In this document: piece after piece, positions 37,239-44,880 of the stretch
Layout: every line of letters starts with the position of its first letter
Position numbering within the stretch: the first letter of the stretch is position 1
Translations under genes and position numbers: made by a program
The notes under the pieces: model-generated
Database searches by the model: none
Told to the model about the DNA's origin: nothing
What the model saw: the letters and a program-made list of their open reading frames with translations, nothing else
Assembly (NCBI GenBank): GCA_038040245.1
Contig: JBBPIU010000002.1
Coordinates: 6,163-70,162 of the forward strand
Origin: RBG-16-66-20 sp038040245
Lineage (GTDB): Bacteria > Pseudomonadota > Gammaproteobacteria > Burkholderiales > SG8-39
Direction: 5' to 3'
Length of the DNA stretch: 64,000 nucleotides

Positions 37239-38615
37239 ATGACGAATCGCAGAAACTTTCTGAAGACCGCGGGCGCGGCTATGCTCGGCGCGGCGGCGGT
37301 GAGCCGGGTTGCGCAGGGCGCGGTGCCTGAAGCGCCGAGCATGGACAAGCCAGCAACGCAGCCACCGCTCGCCCCGGCGAGCGGTCGCCCTTACAACCCG
37401 GTCGTGACCCTGAATGGCTGGACGCTGCCGTGGCGGATGAAGAACGGAGTCAAGGAATTCCATCTCGTCGCCGAGCCCGTGGTGCGCGAGCTTGCGCCGG
37501 GCATGAAAGCCAACCTGTGGGGCTACAACGGCCAGAGCCCGGGGCCGACCATCGAGGTGGTCGAGGGCGACAAGGTGCGCCTGTTCGTGACCAACAAGCT
37601 GCCCGAGCACACCACCATCCATTGGCACGGGCAAAGGCTGCCGAACGGCATGGACGGCGTAGGCGGGCTGAATCAACCGCAGATTCCCGTCGGCAAGACC
37701 TATGTATACGAGTTCACCGCCAAGCGGCCGGGCACATTCATGTATCACCCCCACGCGGACGAGATGGTGCAGATGGCAATGGGGATGATGGGCTTCTGGA
37801 TAACCCATCCGAAAGATCCGAAGTTCATGCGGGTCGATCGCGATTTCGTGTTCCTGCTCAGCAACTACGACATCGATCCCGGCAGCCACACTCCGAAGGT
37901 GAGCACCATGCTGGATTTCAATCTGTTCACGTTCAACAGCCGCGTGTTCCCGGGGATCGACCACATGGTCATGCGCAAGGACGATCGTGTCCGCATTCGC
38001 ATCGGCAATCTCACCATGACCAGTCACCCGATCCATCTGCACGGCCATGAATTCGTCGTCACCGGCACCGATGGCGGCTGGACGCCGCCGGGATCCAGAT
38101 GGCCCGAAGTGACCACCAATGTCGCCGTAGGCCAGATGCGGGCGATCGAGTTCGACGCCAACGAGCCCGGCGACTGGGCATTTCACTGTCACAAGTCGCA
38201 CCACACCATGAACGCGATGGGCCACAACAATCCGACCATGATCGGTGTCGATCATCGCGGTATCGCGGAAAAGATCACCAAGCTGGTGCCGGATTACATG
38301 GTGATGGGCGAGCGCGGTATGGCCGACATGGGGGAAATGGAAATGCCACTGCCCGACAACACGTTGCCGATGATGACCGGGCAAGGCCAGTTTGGCGCGA
38401 TCGAGATGGGCGGCATGTTCACGGTGGTGAAGATTCGCGAGGGGCTGGCGAAAAACGACTACAAAGATCCGGGTTGGTACAAACATCCCCCGGGCACAGT
38501 CGCTTACCTCTTGAATGGCACGCAAACGCCGCACGCCGAACGCGCGCCCGACGCTGCGCCCGTCAAGGGCCGTGCGCTGCAGGTGCGCAAGCCTACGGGT
38601 CATTCCGGACACTGA
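37239..38615 (+). CDS. Tat-exported multicopper oxidase (copper resistance)
   Basis: A 458-residue periplasmic oxidase, probably converting toxic Cu(I) to Cu(II). The Tat signal is TNRRNFLKTAGAAMLGAA. The copper-binding motifs are HWHGQRLPNG (near residue 128), MYHPHADEM, HPIHLHGHEF and HCHKSHHTMNAM (near 315). Together they supply type 1, 2 and 3 copper ligands, with Met as axial T1 ligand. A Met-rich stretch (MGERGMADMGEMEMP) near the C-terminus is typical of cuprous oxidases. ATG 37239 with upstream GAGGAA was preferred over a TTG at 37221 inside the previous gene. Confidence 0.93.
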   Translation: MTNRRNFLKTAGAAMLGAAAVSRVAQGAVPEAPSMDKPATQPPLAPASGRPYNPVVTLNGWTLPWRMKNGVKEFHLVAEPVVRELAPGMKANLWGYNGQSPGPTIEVVEGDKVRLFVTNKLPEHTTIHWHGQRLPNGMDGVGGLNQPQIPVGKTYVYEFTAKRPGTFMYHPHADEMVQMAMGMMGFWITHPKDPKFMRVDRDFVFLLSNYDIDPGSHTPKVSTMLDFNLFTFNSRVFPGIDHMVMRKDDRVRIRIGNLTMTSHPIHLHGHEFVVTGTDGGWTPPGSRWPEVTTNVAVGQMRAIEFDANEPGDWAFHCHKSHHTMNAMGHNNPTMIGVDHRGIAEKITKLVPDYMVMGERGMADMGEMEMPLPDNTLPMMTGQGQFGAIEMGGMFTVVKIREGLAKNDYKDPGWYKHPPGTVAYLLNGTQTPHAERAPDAAPVKGRALQVRKPTGHSGH

Positions 38616-38629
38616 CGAGCGAGACCTCG

Positions 38630-39181
38630 ATGAAGATCGCAGCAGCCGCAGGTCTTTTCCTCGCTGTCGCCGTAGCAGGGGCCTTGGCCTTCATTTACTC
38701 GGGGACCTACGACATTTCCGCCACGACCCCACACTTCGGCGTCACTCACCGGGTATTGAGAACGGTGATGGAGCAGTCGGTGAAGCGGCAGGCCCGGGAG
38801 GTCAAGGTGCCGGAACTTGACGATCCGGAAAAAGTGCACTTGGGCTTTAGAAGCTTCAATGCGATGTGCGTCACCTGCGATGTGGCGCCGGGCGCGCCGG
38901 CATCGGATATCAACAAAGGCCTCTACCCCAAGGCCCCCGATCTGGCGCAAGCGGCGAAGGCCTGGACGCCGGCCGAGCTCTACGTGATCGTCAAACGCGG
39001 GATCAAGATGAGCGGTATGCCCGCCTGGGAGCCTACGCATAGCGGAGAACAACTATGGGAGCTCGTTGCTTTCCTGAAAGTGCTCCCCACCATGCCAGCG
39101 GCTGAATATCAGGGCGCGGTGAAGTATATGGCGGCGAGCCCTGGCGGAAAAAGCCACGACATGAAAGCCGACGGTCACTAG
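38630..39181 (+). CDS. Cytochrome c-like membrane-anchored protein with altered haem motif (CVTCD)
   Basis: A 183-residue protein. It has an N-terminal hydrophobic anchor (residues 4-22) and a single class I cytochrome c fold: the N-terminal helix, the haem site FNAMCVTCDVAPG, and the distal axial Met region RGIKMSGMPAWEPTHSGEQLWELVAFL. Residue 84, normally the proximal haem His, is Asp (GAT at 38879-38881, one base from CAT). It could still bind haem covalently without the His, have lost haem, or be mutated. It lies 14 bases after the multicopper oxidase, where an electron acceptor would make sense. Confidence 0.82.
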   Translation: MKIAAAAGLFLAVAVAGALAFIYSGTYDISATTPHFGVTHRVLRTVMEQSVKRQAREVKVPELDDPEKVHLGFRSFNAMCVTCDVAPGAPASDINKGLYPKAPDLAQAAKAWTPAELYVIVKRGIKMSGMPAWEPTHSGEQLWELVAFLKVLPTMPAAEYQGAVKYMAASPGGKSHDMKADGH

Positions 39182-39220
39182 CCGGGTGTTGCATTTTTAC
39201 CCTAGCTGAACGAGGAAACC

Positions 39221-39955
39221 ATGCGAACCCTCCTGCTGTTAGCCGCGCTACTGAGCGCGTCCGAATGGACATTGGCGCAAGCACGTACCCGACCCGACCC
39301 CGCGAAGCCGAGCACAACCGCGCCGCCACCCTCATACCAGTCTGCTTTTTCCGATTACCAGCCGTTTCGGGACGAAAAAGTCAGGTCGTGGAAAGACGTC
39401 AACCAGGAAGTCGCGGACAACCCCGGCATGGGTTCGATGAAACACGGACCGGGAATGCCCATGCCCGGCATGGATGCGAAAGCCGGCGACGCGACGAAGG
39501 GAAAGGATGGCACGGCCGGCCACGATATGGGATCGATGAAAGACAAGCCGGGCAAGACCATGCCCGGAATGGATAAGCCATCCGCCACCGCGCCGAAGAG
39601 CAAGGAAGGTCACGACGCGATGGCGATGGCCAAGCCGCAAACGACACCTGGCCAGACCGCCGGCATTCAGACTGCTCGCATTACCGGCACAGGCAGCGTG
39701 CAACTAGTCGACAAGGCCAACGGCAAAGTAAAGCTCACCCACGATCCGATTGCGGCAATGGGCTGGCCGAAGATGACCATGTTCTTTCGATTGAAGGAAC
39801 GCTCGCTCGCGGACCAGGTGAAGGAAGGTGACAAGGTCGAGTTCACGCTGGAGAAATCGGCCTCTGGCTACGTCATTTCCGGTTTCCAAAAGTCGATTTC
39901 CGAATCAAACCCCGCTGTCAATGTTCCCAAACCGGCCGGGCACGGCAAGCATTGA
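39221..39955 (+). CDS. Periplasmic Met/His-rich protein with C-terminal CusF domain
   Basis: A 244-residue secreted protein. After a signal peptide (to about residue 20), a low-complexity region repeats MGSMKHGPGMPMPGMD, HDMGSMKDKPGKTMPGMD and similar Met/His clusters (about 65-140). It ends in a CusF copper-chaperone domain with KLTHDPIAAMGWPKMTMFF, retaining the His-Trp-Met-Met Cu(I)/Ag(I) site. Periplasmic copper sequestration and delivery to Cus efflux is inferred. It follows the cytochrome-like gene in the same run, with an SD (cgaggaa) before ATG 39221. Confidence 0.88.
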   Translation: MRTLLLLAALLSASEWTLAQARTRPDPAKPSTTAPPPSYQSAFSDYQPFRDEKVRSWKDVNQEVADNPGMGSMKHGPGMPMPGMDAKAGDATKGKDGTAGHDMGSMKDKPGKTMPGMDKPSATAPKSKEGHDAMAMAKPQTTPGQTAGIQTARITGTGSVQLVDKANGKVKLTHDPIAAMGWPKMTMFFRLKERSLADQVKEGDKVEFTLEKSASGYVISGFQKSISESNPAVNVPKPAGHGKH

Positions 39956-39993
39956 ACTTCTTTGACAGACCAACCGTCACCCAGGAGAGAATC

Positions 39994-40482
39994 ATGATTC
40001 GTACGCTTCTAGCCACCGCCCTATCCATCGCGGTCGTTTCTGGACAAGTTCTCGCGCACGGCGAAGCGAAGCACGACAAGAAGGCGGCCAAGCCGGTCTC
40101 GACGGAGGAGAAGCCGTTCGGGCGCGAAGGCGATCCGAAAAAAGCGTCACGCACCGTGAAAGTCAATATGAGCGACAAGCTGCGCTTCACGCCCGCCAGC
40201 CTGACAGTCAAGCAGGGTGAAACCGTGAAGTTCGTCGTGAAAAATAGCGGCAAGCTCATGCACGAGATGGTGCTCGGCACGATGCAGGAGTTGAAGGAGC
40301 ACGCCGCGATGATGCAGAAACATCCGACCATGGAACACGATGAGCCGTACATGGCGCATGTCGCGCCCGGCAAGACCGAAACCATGGCCTGGCAGTTCAC
40401 CAAGGCAGGCGAGTTCTACTTCGGATGTCTAGTCCCCGGCCATTTCGAGGGCGGGATGATCGGCAAGTTGTCGGTCAAGTAA
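39994..40482 (+). CDS. Periplasmic cupredoxin (CopI-like)
   Basis: A 162-residue blue-copper-type protein. The signal peptide ends at about VLAHG, then comes a Lys-rich segment and a plastocyanin/azurin-like domain. The ligands are His in GKLMHEMVLG and Cys-His-Met in FYFGCLVPGHFEGGMIG. An extra Met/His loop (AAMMQKHPTMEHDEPYM) precedes the Cys. This matches CopI-type cupredoxins tied to periplasmic copper tolerance in betaproteobacteria. ATG 39994 with a GGAGAG SD was chosen over the upstream in-frame ATG. Confidence 0.88.
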   Translation: MIRTLLATALSIAVVSGQVLAHGEAKHDKKAAKPVSTEEKPFGREGDPKKASRTVKVNMSDKLRFTPASLTVKQGETVKFVVKNSGKLMHEMVLGTMQELKEHAAMMQKHPTMEHDEPYMAHVAPGKTETMAWQFTKAGEFYFGCLVPGHFEGGMIGKLSVK

Positions 40483-40519
40483 TCGAATACCTCAATCACC
40501 TTATTGCAAAGGAAATGCC

Positions 40520-40843
40520 ATGAACCGAATTTTCGCGACGATCGTTGCCACCGCTATTGCTATTGGCGCTGCGCCAGCTCTGGCCGACAAGGGCCACGCC
40601 AAGCAGCAAGCCCGCGCGACCGAGATGATCGACGGTGAAGTCCGCAAAGTGGACAAGGACGCAAAGAAGCTCACCATCAAGCACGGCCCTATGCCGAGTC
40701 TCGACATGCCGGCTATGACCATGGTGTTCCAGGTCAAGGAATCCGCAATGCTTGAGCAGGTGAAAGCGGGCGACAAGGTGAAGTTTGAAGCTCAAAAGCT
40801 CGGCGGCGCCTTCACCGTGACGAAGATCGAGATGGCGAAATGA
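40520..40843 (+). CDS. CusF-like periplasmic copper-binding protein
   Basis: A 107-residue protein with a cleavable signal peptide (to ALA) and a CusF OB-fold domain. The metal site region is KHGPMPSLDMPAMTMVF. His and both Met ligands are present, but the Trp that caps Cu(I) in E. coli CusF is replaced by Met. The domain ends KAGDKVKFEAQKLGGAFTVTKIE. It likely passes Cu(I)/Ag(I) to CusB. It overlaps the next gene by 4 bases. Confidence 0.87.
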   Translation: MNRIFATIVATAIAIGAAPALADKGHAKQQARATEMIDGEVRKVDKDAKKLTIKHGPMPSLDMPAMTMVFQVKESAMLEQVKAGDKVKFEAQKLGGAFTVTKIEMAK

Positions 40844-41364
40844 CGCGCGGCCTTGCAGCGGTTCTGGCATTTGCCGCGACTTCCGCGATGGCGCAGCACC
40901 AGCCCTACGCCGGGCAGGAGGATCGAGAAATCAAGGCGCTCTCGCCCGAGGAGGTGAAGCAGTATCTGTCAGGGGCTGGGATGGGCTATGCGAAACCCGC
41001 GGAGCTGAACCGTTTTCCCGGCCCGATGCACGTGCTGGAACTCGCGGACAAGCTAGATCTCACGCCGGATCAGCAGGTACGCACGAAATCGTTGATGGAC
41101 GCCCACAAGGCCGAGGCGCGCGCAATCGGCGCGAAGAAGGTGGATTCCGAGCGCGCCATTGAGGCGTTGTTTCGTTCCGGCAAAGTGGACGAAGCGGTGC
41201 TGGCGGATAGCGTGGGGAAGGCCGCGGCGCTGGAAGGGGAATACCGCCTCGCGCACCTGGAGACGCACCGGCGGATGCGTGCTCTGCTCACCGAGGAACA
41301 GATCGCGCGCTACGACCGCTTGCGCGGCTACGGTTCTGGCGGCGAGCACCGGAGCCGCCACTAG
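40840..41364 (+). CDS. Spy/CpxP-like periplasmic protein (LTxxQ type)
   Basis: A 174-residue secreted protein. It has a short signal (to MAQ), then an all-helical region with LADKLDLTPDQQVRTKSLMDAHKAEA and a second LLTEEQIARYDRLRGYG, the paired LTxxQ-like motifs of Spy/CpxP and periplasmic heavy-metal sensor proteins. A His-containing tail (GGEHRSRH) ends it. A chaperone or metal-sensing role in the periplasm is inferred. Coupled to cusF (ATGA) and abutting the next start. Confidence 0.78.
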   Translation: MTRGLAAVLAFAATSAMAQHQPYAGQEDREIKALSPEEVKQYLSGAGMGYAKPAELNRFPGPMHVLELADKLDLTPDQQVRTKSLMDAHKAEARAIGAKKVDSERAIEALFRSGKVDEAVLADSVGKAAALEGEYRLAHLETHRRMRALLTEEQIARYDRLRGYGSGGEHRSRH

Positions 41365-41703
41365 ATGCCAATGCGCGCGACATCGGCCTGCCCGGACTCG
41401 TCTCAAGCGCCGGATATCCGGCTCGTCACGGCTGCACTTGGCACCGGCCTTTCGTTCGTTTTCGCGTGCCCGGCGGTCGCGGCCGCGGGATTCGCGGCGC
41501 TCGCCGCGACGCTCGCAGGGCTGTCCCGCGGTCTGCGCGGCACCGGAGGATTGAGCGCGGGCTTCGTGGTGCTCCTCGCCGCCGGGGCGCTGGCGCTGCT
41601 GCGCCCGGAGGCTTGGATCTGCGTAGCGGCGGCAACGGCCATCGGTGCATTGCTGGCGTCCGACCACGTGCGAGCCGCCGGCGCGGCGTCTTTGCGTTTC
41701 TAG
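41365..41703 (+). CDS. Small integral membrane protein, unrecognised
   Basis: A 112-residue frame whose ATG directly follows the previous stop. It is very hydrophobic, with about three TM segments (AALGTGLSFVFACPAVAAAGFAAL, GFVVLLAAGALALL, WICVAAATAIGALLA). One Cys-Pro occurs within a predicted helix (FACPAV), reminiscent of metal-transport TM motifs but not diagnostic. I do not recognise the family. Position in the copper run and GC-rich third codon positions support it being coding. Confidence 0.55.
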   Translation: MPMRATSACPDSSQAPDIRLVTAALGTGLSFVFACPAVAAAGFAALAATLAGLSRGLRGTGGLSAGFVVLLAAGALALLRPEAWICVAAATAIGALLASDHVRAAGAASLRF

Positions 41704-41715
41704 GGCTACAATCGC

Positions 41716-42093
41716 ATGATGCTGCCCCGTTCCTCGCTTCGCCGAATCGCGCGTGCCGTGCTTTGCGCAAGCCTTTTCGCCCAGGCGGCACTCGCCGCGG
41801 CCGCCTGCGACTGGCTGCGCGTTGCCCCCGCGCAGGCCCTCATGGCAAAGGCGGGCGAACCATCCTGTCACGAAGAGCCGGCGCGCAACGCGAACCTCTG
41901 TCTCGCGCATTGCCTCGGTGCCGACCAGAGTACGGATACGCCGCAAGTCGCGATCCCCGTATGGAGCCAAGCATTTCTTCTGGTGGCTGTGGACATCGAG
42001 AGCGCACCAGCGCGCCAAGCGATCCTGCACTACACGTTGCCGCATCCCGGCGCGCCGCCGCCCCGCATCCTGTATCACTCCTTCCTGATCTGA
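41716..42093 (+). CDS. Small secreted Cys-containing protein upstream of cusC, unrecognised
   Basis: A 125-residue protein with a signal peptide (RIARAVLCASLFAQAALAAA) and scattered Cys/His (CDWLR, SCHEEP, NLCLAHCLGAD, LHYTLPHP). Its size and location just before a TolC/RND metal-efflux operon match the accessory small proteins seen there (compare the CzcI-like protein at 35375), but no motif allows a name. Copper-related function is inferred from context only. Confidence 0.6.
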   Translation: MMLPRSSLRRIARAVLCASLFAQAALAAAACDWLRVAPAQALMAKAGEPSCHEEPARNANLCLAHCLGADQSTDTPQVAIPVWSQAFLLVAVDIESAPARQAILHYTLPHPGAPPPRILYHSFLI

Positions 42094-42113
42094 TCCTCCG
42101 CGCCTGACCTTGG

Positions 42114-42133
42114 CCGCCGGCAGCTGCCGGCGG
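42114..42133. repeat. 20-bp perfect palindrome upstream of cusC
   Basis: CCGCCGGCAG (42114-42123) and CTGCCGGCGG (42124-42133) are exact reverse complements with no spacer. They lie in the 64-base gap before cusC, ending 24 bases before its ATG. It could be a dimeric operator or an mRNA hairpin occluding the nearby Shine-Dalgarno (gcggagga). Function is not known. Confidence 0.5.
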
Positions 42134-42157
42134 AGGTTTCGCTTTGCGGAGGATTTC

Positions 42158-43390
42158 ATGCGTAATGAATTACTGTTCGTGGCGGCTCTTGCTGCCGCTA
42201 CCCCTGCCTTGGGGCAGGTTCTCACTCTCGATGAGGCGCGCAGCCGCGCGCTCGAAGGCCAGCCCGCTCTGCGCGCGCTGGAGCTGAATGCCCGCGCCGC
42301 GGACGAGTCCTCGGTGGCGGACGGGGCGCTGCCTGATCCGCGCCTCAAGCTCGGCGCGCTCAACTTCCCGACGCGCGGCTTTCCGGGCGCGCGCGACGAC
42401 ATGACGCAGGTCGGCATCAGCTGGGAGCAGATGATTCCCGGGGGCGACAAGCGCCGGCTGCGCACCGAGCGTACGCAGGCCGAGGCCGAACAGGCGCGCG
42501 CCGAGGCGTTGGGAATACGCCAGATGATCCTGCGCGATGTCGGGCAGGCCTGGGTCGACGCCTGGCTCGCGGCTGAAAACGCGCGTCTCATTGGCGAGGT
42601 GGCGAAGGAGTACGAGCGCGGCATCGAGCTCGCGCGCATCGCCCTCGGTTCCGGCCGCGGCTCGCAGGCCGACGTCCTGGCCGCGCGCCAGTTGCTGAAC
42701 CAGGCCGCGGATCGGCGACTGGAGTTTGGGGCGCAATCCGAGCGTTCGCGCGCGAACCTAGCCCGCTGGGTTCCGGAGGCGGCGGCACGCCCGCTGCCGG
42801 ACAGCCTGCCCGGCTTTCCCGCGCCAGCACCCGTCGCGGCACTGCGCGAGGCGCTTGAATCGCATCCGCTGCAGCGAACGCTTGCGCGCGCGCAGGGCGT
42901 GGCCAACGCCGACACCGCCCTCGCGCGCGAAGCGTCCTCGCCCGATCGCTCGGTCGAGGTCGGGTACTTCGCGCGCAGCGGCGGGCGCTCCGACATGCTG
43001 ATGTTCCAGATGGCGTTCGAACTGCCGTTCTACGCCGATAAGAAGCAGAACCGTCTGCTCGAAGCGAAATTACGGCTGGCCGAGCGCGTGCGCGAGCAGC
43101 GCGCCGATCAATTGCGGCAGCTGCGCGCCGAGCTGGAAGCGGCATACGCCGAATGGCGGATCGCCGGCGAACGGCTGAGGAACGTTTCGGAAGCGATCCT
43201 GCCTGACGCGAGAGCGCGTCTCGACACTCTGGTCGTCGGCCATGGCGCGAGCACTGTGCCGCTCGCACAGGTGTTCGATGCGCGGCGGCAACTGATTGAG
43301 GCGCGCATGCAGGAACTTGTTCTGCGTGCCGCGCAGGCGAAGGCGCGCGTGGCGCTGCAGTATTTCGAGATCGAAGGGACGCAACCATGA
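42158..43390 (+). CDS. cusC: Outer-membrane efflux channel CusC/CzcC-like (TolC family)
   Basis: A 410-residue outer-membrane factor. The signal peptide ends ALGQ, and OEP repeats follow with LTLDEARSRALEGQPALRALELNARAADES and MFQMAFELPFYADKKQNRLLEAKL. ATG 42158 follows a strong SD (gcggagga) and begins the signal peptide. Unlike the other TolC-like protein at 35815 it has no lipobox. The stop overlaps the adaptor start by 4 bases, so it is the channel of the CusCBA complex. Confidence 0.9.
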   Translation: MRNELLFVAALAAATPALGQVLTLDEARSRALEGQPALRALELNARAADESSVADGALPDPRLKLGALNFPTRGFPGARDDMTQVGISWEQMIPGGDKRRLRTERTQAEAEQARAEALGIRQMILRDVGQAWVDAWLAAENARLIGEVAKEYERGIELARIALGSGRGSQADVLAARQLLNQAADRRLEFGAQSERSRANLARWVPEAAARPLPDSLPGFPAPAPVAALREALESHPLQRTLARAQGVANADTALAREASSPDRSVEVGYFARSGGRSDMLMFQMAFELPFYADKKQNRLLEAKLRLAERVREQRADQLRQLRAELEAAYAEWRIAGERLRNVSEAILPDARARLDTLVVGHGASTVPLAQVFDARRQLIEARMQELVLRAAQAKARVALQYFEIEGTQP

Positions 43391-44880
43391 ATAAAACCAA
43401 AATTGCGATCGCTGTTGCGACCGGCATCGCGCTCGCCGTGGGTGGTTTCTTCATCGGGCAGAGACGCGCCCACCAGCAGATGGTGGCGGAGCCTGCGCCG
43501 GCGGTCCCCGGATCGGCCGAGCGCAAGGCCCTCTATTACCACGACCCGATGTACCCGCAGCAGAAGTTCGACAAGCCGGGAAAGTCGCCGTTCATGGACA
43601 TGCAGTTGGTGCCGGTCTACGCGAACGACAAGGGTGGGGAGGGCGGCGTCACGGTAAGCGCGCGCGCGCAGCAGAACCTCGGCATGCGCACCGCGCTGGC
43701 CGAGGTCATGGAGTTCCGGCAGGAAATGCCCGCGGTAGGAACCGTGCAGGCCGACGAGCGGCGCATCGCGCGCGCCGAAGTGCGGACGGCGGGGTGGGTC
43801 GAAAAGCTGCACGTGCGTGCGGTGAACGATGCGGTTCGCGCGGGGCAGGTGTTGGCCGAGATCTATTCGCCCGAACTGCTCGCGGCGCAGGAAGAGTACC
43901 TGCTCGCCCGGCGTATGGTGCAGGCGAACGCTGCGGAGGAACCGCTTGCACGCGCTGGGCGCCGGAGACTCGAATTGATGGGTCTTGCCGACGGAGAAAT
44001 CAGAAAGCTCGAGCAGTCCGGTACGGCAAGCCGGAGGGTACCGCTTGTCGCACCGATCTCCGGCATCGTGAGCGAGCTGGGCGTTCGGGAGGGCGCCATG
44101 GTGCAGGCCGGCGCGCCGGCATTTACGCTGACCGATCTGTCCTCGGTATGGATCGTGGTGGAAGTACCCGAGGCGCAGGGCGCCTTGCTCCGGCCCGGCC
44201 TGCGCGCTGAGGTCAGCGTACAAACGGTGCCCGGCAAGACCTTCGAGGGGAAGCTGGACTACGTCTATCCCGAACTGAACGCGCAGACGCGCACGCTCAA
44301 GGCGCGCATCGCGTTGGCCAACCCGCGGCTCGAACTCAAGCCGGGCATGTTCGTCACCGCCGCCCTGGTCTCTGCCGCGCGCAAGGTGCTCGCCGTGCCG
44401 ACAGAGGCGGTCATTCAGACGGGTACGCGCAGCGTGGTGATCGTCATGGCTGGCGAACGCTTCCGGGCCGCGACGGTGAAGGCCGGCGCGGAGATGGCCG
44501 GACGCACGGAGATTCTGGAAGGCCTGAAGCCCGGCGAGCGCGTGGTCTCCTCGGGCCAGTTCCTGATCGATTCCGAGTCAAGCCTGAAGGGTGCATTGGA
44601 TCGCCTGGAGGGTCCCGCGGAGACGCCATCCAAGGGAAGAACGCATCAGGGACGCGGTAAGGTCATCGATATAGATGCGGCGAAAGGGCGCGTCGAGCTG
44701 GACCACGAGCCGATCCCCTCCATGAAATGGCCGCAGATGAAGATGGGCTTCGGCGTTGCCGACAAGGCGGCGCTGGCGAAGCTGAAAAAAGGCGACGCCG
44801 TCGAGTTCGATCTTCGTGGCGAACCCGATAAGGACGGCAACTACCTGATCGAGAAGATCGCGCCGCGGAGCGCGAAATGA
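43387..44880 (+). CDS. cusB: CusB-type RND adaptor with N-terminal HMBD and fused C-terminal CusF domain
   Basis: A 497-residue periplasmic adaptor. It has an N-terminal anchor (residues 6-24) and a heavy-metal-binding domain (YYHDPMYPQQKFDKPGKSPF...DMQLVPVY, about 50-78). Barrel-sandwich, lipoyl and beta-barrel domains follow, with GWVEKLHVRAVNDAVRAGQVLAEIYSP. From about residue 418 there is a complete CusF domain with LDHEPIPSMKWPQMKMGF (His-Trp-Met-Met site). In E. coli CusF is a separate protein; the fusion tethers the metallochaperone to the pump. Overlaps cusC and cusA by 4 bases each. Confidence 0.95.
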   Translation: MNKTKIAIAVATGIALAVGGFFIGQRRAHQQMVAEPAPAVPGSAERKALYYHDPMYPQQKFDKPGKSPFMDMQLVPVYANDKGGEGGVTVSARAQQNLGMRTALAEVMEFRQEMPAVGTVQADERRIARAEVRTAGWVEKLHVRAVNDAVRAGQVLAEIYSPELLAAQEEYLLARRMVQANAAEEPLARAGRRRLELMGLADGEIRKLEQSGTASRRVPLVAPISGIVSELGVREGAMVQAGAPAFTLTDLSSVWIVVEVPEAQGALLRPGLRAEVSVQTVPGKTFEGKLDYVYPELNAQTRTLKARIALANPRLELKPGMFVTAALVSAARKVLAVPTEAVIQTGTRSVVIVMAGERFRAATVKAGAEMAGRTEILEGLKPGERVVSSGQFLIDSESSLKGALDRLEGPAETPSKGRTHQGRGKVIDIDAAKGRVELDHEPIPSMKWPQMKMGFGVADKAALAKLKKGDAVEFDLRGEPDKDGNYLIEKIAPRSAK

